Source: Polytrichum commune (taxonomy: Eukaryota; Streptophyta; Polytrichopsida; Polytrichales; Polytrichaceae). Taken from it: a DNA stretch of 60,000 nt. Under the pieces are notes generated by a model that saw only the letters and a list, made by a program, of their open reading frames with translations, did not search any database and was not told the origin of the DNA. This document shows positions 58,922-60,000 of this stretch, in pieces. Positions within the stretch are counted from its first letter, which is position 1. Each line of letters begins with the position of its first letter. A program made the translations under genes and the position numbers. The stretch spans positions 18,635,666 to 18,695,665 of the forward strand of contig OX485807.1 of NCBI GenBank assembly GCA_950295325.1. Reading direction: 5' to 3'.

Positions 58922-60000
58922 AAAGGAAGAGGCCTCGGATCCGAGGCCTCATCTTGGCCGATGATTTTGCTTTGTATTACCTTGATTTCTCAGAGTACGT
59001 TGAAAGTAAAATTGATTTGGGTTGAGTGTGTAGGTTCGGAGGTAGGATTTTGAGTAAAGTGTTGTTATTGCTTTCTCAATGTACATGAAATGTTGACTTG
59101 GGTAGGTCTCGGGTAAGGTTTTTAGTGAGGTGAGGTTTTTGAGTTCTCAAAGTTCATGGAATGATAACTTGGGGTGGTCTCGGCCTTGTCTTGATGTGGG
59201 GTTAGTGTGTAGGTTCGTAGTTAAGGTTATGTGTGAGGTGAGGTTTTTGAGTACTCAAAGTACATGGAATGATAATATGGGGTGCTCTCGGCTTTTTCTT
59301 GATATGGGGTTAGTGTGAAGGTTCGTAGTCAAGGTTTTGAGTGAGGTGAGGTTTTTAAGTACTCAAAGTACATGGAATGATAACCTGGTGTGGTCACGGC
59401 CATGTCTTGATGTGGGTTTAGTGAATAGGTTAGTGTATAGGGTTATGTGTGAGGTGAGGGTTTCGAGTTGACAAAGGACATGGAATGTTGACTTGGGTTG
59501 GGTTGGTCTCGGCCTTGTCTTGATTTGGGTTGAGTAAGTGCAAGGGTTTAGAGTGAGGAGAGGAGTAGGTGAGAGCAAGGGTTTTGAGTGAGGAGAGGGT
59601 TTTGAGTTCTCAAAGCACATGGAATGTAGACTTGGAGGAAGTGTCGGCCTTGTCTTTATTCGGGTTGATTGTGTAGTTGAGAGGTAGGGTTTTGAGTGAG
59701 GAGAGGGTTTTGAGTTCTCAAAGTACATGGAATCTTGATGTTGAGGAAGTCTCGGCCTTGTCTTCATTCGGGTTGATTGTGTAGTTGAGAGGTAGCACAT
59801 TGATTGAGGTGAGGGTTTTGAGATCTTAAAGTACATGGAATCTTGACATGGGCTGGTCTCGGCCTTGTGTTGATTCGGGTTGAGTGTGTAGGTGAGAGGT
59901 ATAGTTTTGAGTGAGGGAGGAGGTTGAAATTTCAGCCTATATTTTGAGGTTTTGGGAATCAGGCCTCTTTTTGTTGGTTGTTTATGCTTGGTTTTTGGGT
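58922..60000. repeat. 110-bp degenerate tandem repeats, about 8 copies, with TCTCGG phrases
   Basis: CTCAAAGTACATGGAAT or close variants recur at about 59075, 59141, 59250, 59362, 59470, 59597, 59717 and 59828. Between them lie GGTCTCGGCCTTGTCTTGAT, TCGGGTTGAGTGTGTAGG and GGTTTTGAGTGAGG. At 58930 stands the palindrome CCTCGGATCCGAGG. If the preceding gene is real, this is an intron. Frames across it are repeat by-products. Confidence 0.8.

Overview
The window looks like transposon-rich nuclear DNA of a land plant. The plant signals are GT-AG introns of 88-150 bp, Ty3/gypsy elements of plant type, MULE transposases with plant-style zinc fingers, initiator-tRNA-Met and tRNA-Asp-like primer sites and AT-rich spacers. 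A bryophyte or other non-seed plant is my guess from the style of the families; the species is not identified. I see no prokaryotic operon, rRNA or tRNA gene. Only two stretches look like non-transposon genes: a degenerate four-exon methyltransferase-like gene (14425-15908) and the 5' part of an AT-hook-type gene (57970-58895). A few orphan ORFs are of unknown nature.

Layout. 1-3313 is a decayed Ty3/gypsy element (RNase H, integrase, then a PHD finger). It is cut at its left by an LTR of another family, and its own LTR holds a small TIR element (2461-2868). 3646-4808 is an 80-bp tandem array. 8217-11866 (minus) is a nearly complete MULE transposase gene with one intron. 12283-12640 is a 116-bp array. 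15960-21580 is a 234-bp satellite split by two solo LTRs. A third solo LTR lies at 24272-26545. All three solo LTRs have 5-bp target duplications, and each encodes a small protein conserved at the amino-acid level although codons differ.

From 26684 to 57770 lies one second MULE gene (minus), opened up by two insertions. One is a TIR element (TGTGGGA ends, 5-bp target duplication CCTCT, 27633-35850) that contains a younger, opposite-strand copy of itself (29384-33505, intact 690-aa ORF). The other is a 19.2-kb LTR retrotransposon (37790-56976, minus, target duplication CTTAG) with two 2323-bp LTRs in which I see no difference. Taking out each insertion and one copy of its target duplication restores the MULE frame at both joints.

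The giant element is the most unusual object. In its own 5'-3' order it has a primer site, a duplicated ORF upstream of gag, gag with three zinc knuckles, a DGGSG protease, RT-RNase H, five tandem copies of the integrase H2C2 zinc-binding module (some degenerate), a DD35E integrase, two GPY/F modules, and about 4 kb of extra coding sequence ending in a coiled coil. Part of that extra region aligns without gaps with the ORF of the TGTGGGA element. The coding region carries several stops and frameshifts despite identical LTRs, so this copy was probably moved by proteins supplied by a relative, unless some breaks are recoding sites.

Three unrelated tandem or dispersed repeats (the 80-bp array, the 116/234-bp arrays and the repeats near 13.65 kb and 58.93 kb) share the palindrome TCGG-N2-CCGA.
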